The translations under genes and the position numbers were made by a program. The notes beneath the pieces were generated by a model. That model saw only the letters and a list, made by a program, of their open reading frames with translations. It did not search any database and was not told the origin of the DNA. This document shows positions 63,742-64,000 of a stretch of DNA of 64,000 nucleotides, one piece after another. How positions within the stretch are numbered: position 1 is the stretch's first letter; every line of letters begins with the position of its first letter. Origin of the DNA: Anabaena sp. UHCC 0187 (GTDB taxonomy: Bacteria > Cyanobacteriota > Cyanobacteriia > Cyanobacteriales > Nostocaceae); assembly GCF_009712035.1 (NCBI RefSeq), contig NZ_VILB01000007.1:62001-126000 (forward strand), written 5' to 3'.

Positions 63742-64000
63742 AACTGTAAATAGCATAAAAATATAAATTTATTTTTGGCTATTTTTTATTTTCTTGCTAA
63801 ATTAGTTACACCTCATCACGAAATACTCAAGGTCTTAAAATCGTTGAGGATATGATTATTAAGGTTTTGAGGAATTGAGTACAATTTGTAGATGTAGTAT
63901 TTGATTCTTGCTGTAATGGACTGTTAAAGAAGTGGCACAAGTAAAGTTTACAGAATAGCAATTAATAGATAAGAAAGCCAACTTGGCAGTTATGGAGTTG

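Overview
The window comes from a filamentous, probably heterocyst-forming cyanobacterium (Nostocales; Anabaena/Nostoc/Dolichospermum type). Evidence: AT-rich DNA with frequent GCGATCGC (HIP1) octamers, a complete bidirectional NAD-linked [NiFe] hydrogenase set (hoxEFUYH plus maturation protease), a kdp operon in the Anabaena arrangement with a short KdpD, two pyruvate:ferredoxin oxidoreductases, a HetP-family protein, and several classes of cyanobacterial dispersed repeats. No rRNA or tRNA gene was seen.

Layout. 0-4.5 kb: tail of a porin, an unknown small gene, two tandem bacterial globins (the second fused to membrane segments and pentapeptide repeats), miaE, recR. 4.6-8.6 kb: hisS, an aldehyde dehydrogenase and an isocitrate-lyase/PEP-mutase family enzyme. 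8.6-12.6 kb: a compact three-gene accessory operon (DUF262 protein, ABC-type ATPase, unknown protein with a possible RelE-like C-terminus) that looks like an uncharacterised defence cassette, then a Uma2 protein. 12.7-14.7 kb: methylenetetrahydrofolate reductase and trpS. 14.9-25.1 kb: toxin-antitoxin pairs and orphan antitoxins, a B12/radical-SAM enzyme, a type II restriction-modification system with controller protein and C-box, and nifJ copy 1. 25.1-33.9 kb: a two-component system divergent from kdpA-B-G-C-D, then a universal stress protein. 34-44.8 kb: hoxE-F-U-(DUF3122)-Y-(CBS-CP12)-H, a broken Uma2 gene, a pentapeptide protein, a hydrogenase protease and an ADP-forming acyl-CoA synthetase/GNAT fusion. 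44.9-47.8 kb: ileS. 47.9-51.5 kb: accessory island with TcmP and its three-Cys partner, DUF4926, a REP-associated transposase with REP-like hairpins, and VapBC. 51.7-58.5 kb: NDH-2, small membrane or exported proteins, cation exchanger, glycosyltransferase, TVP38 protein and a mercuric-reductase-like flavoprotein. 58.7-62.9 kb: nifJ copy 2 and the HetP-like gene. The last 1.1 kb has no gene but carries inverted pairs of a 36-bp repeat.

How the genes fit together. Pyruvate:ferredoxin oxidoreductase (two copies), the bidirectional hydrogenase and an acyl-CoA synthetase that could make ATP from acetyl-CoA form a plausible dark fermentation module; the CBS-CP12 gene inside the hox cluster may couple it to adenylate or redox state. 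A recurring theme is dispersed repeats inside genes: repeat-like DNA encodes extra in-frame peptides in IleRS, in both NifJ proteins (at matching positions) and in the DNA-binding domain of the response regulator, and supplies the stop codon of hoxF. The accessory regions hold at least three poorly understood or defence-like gene sets: the DUF262/ATPase operon, the TcmP pair and the restriction-modification system.
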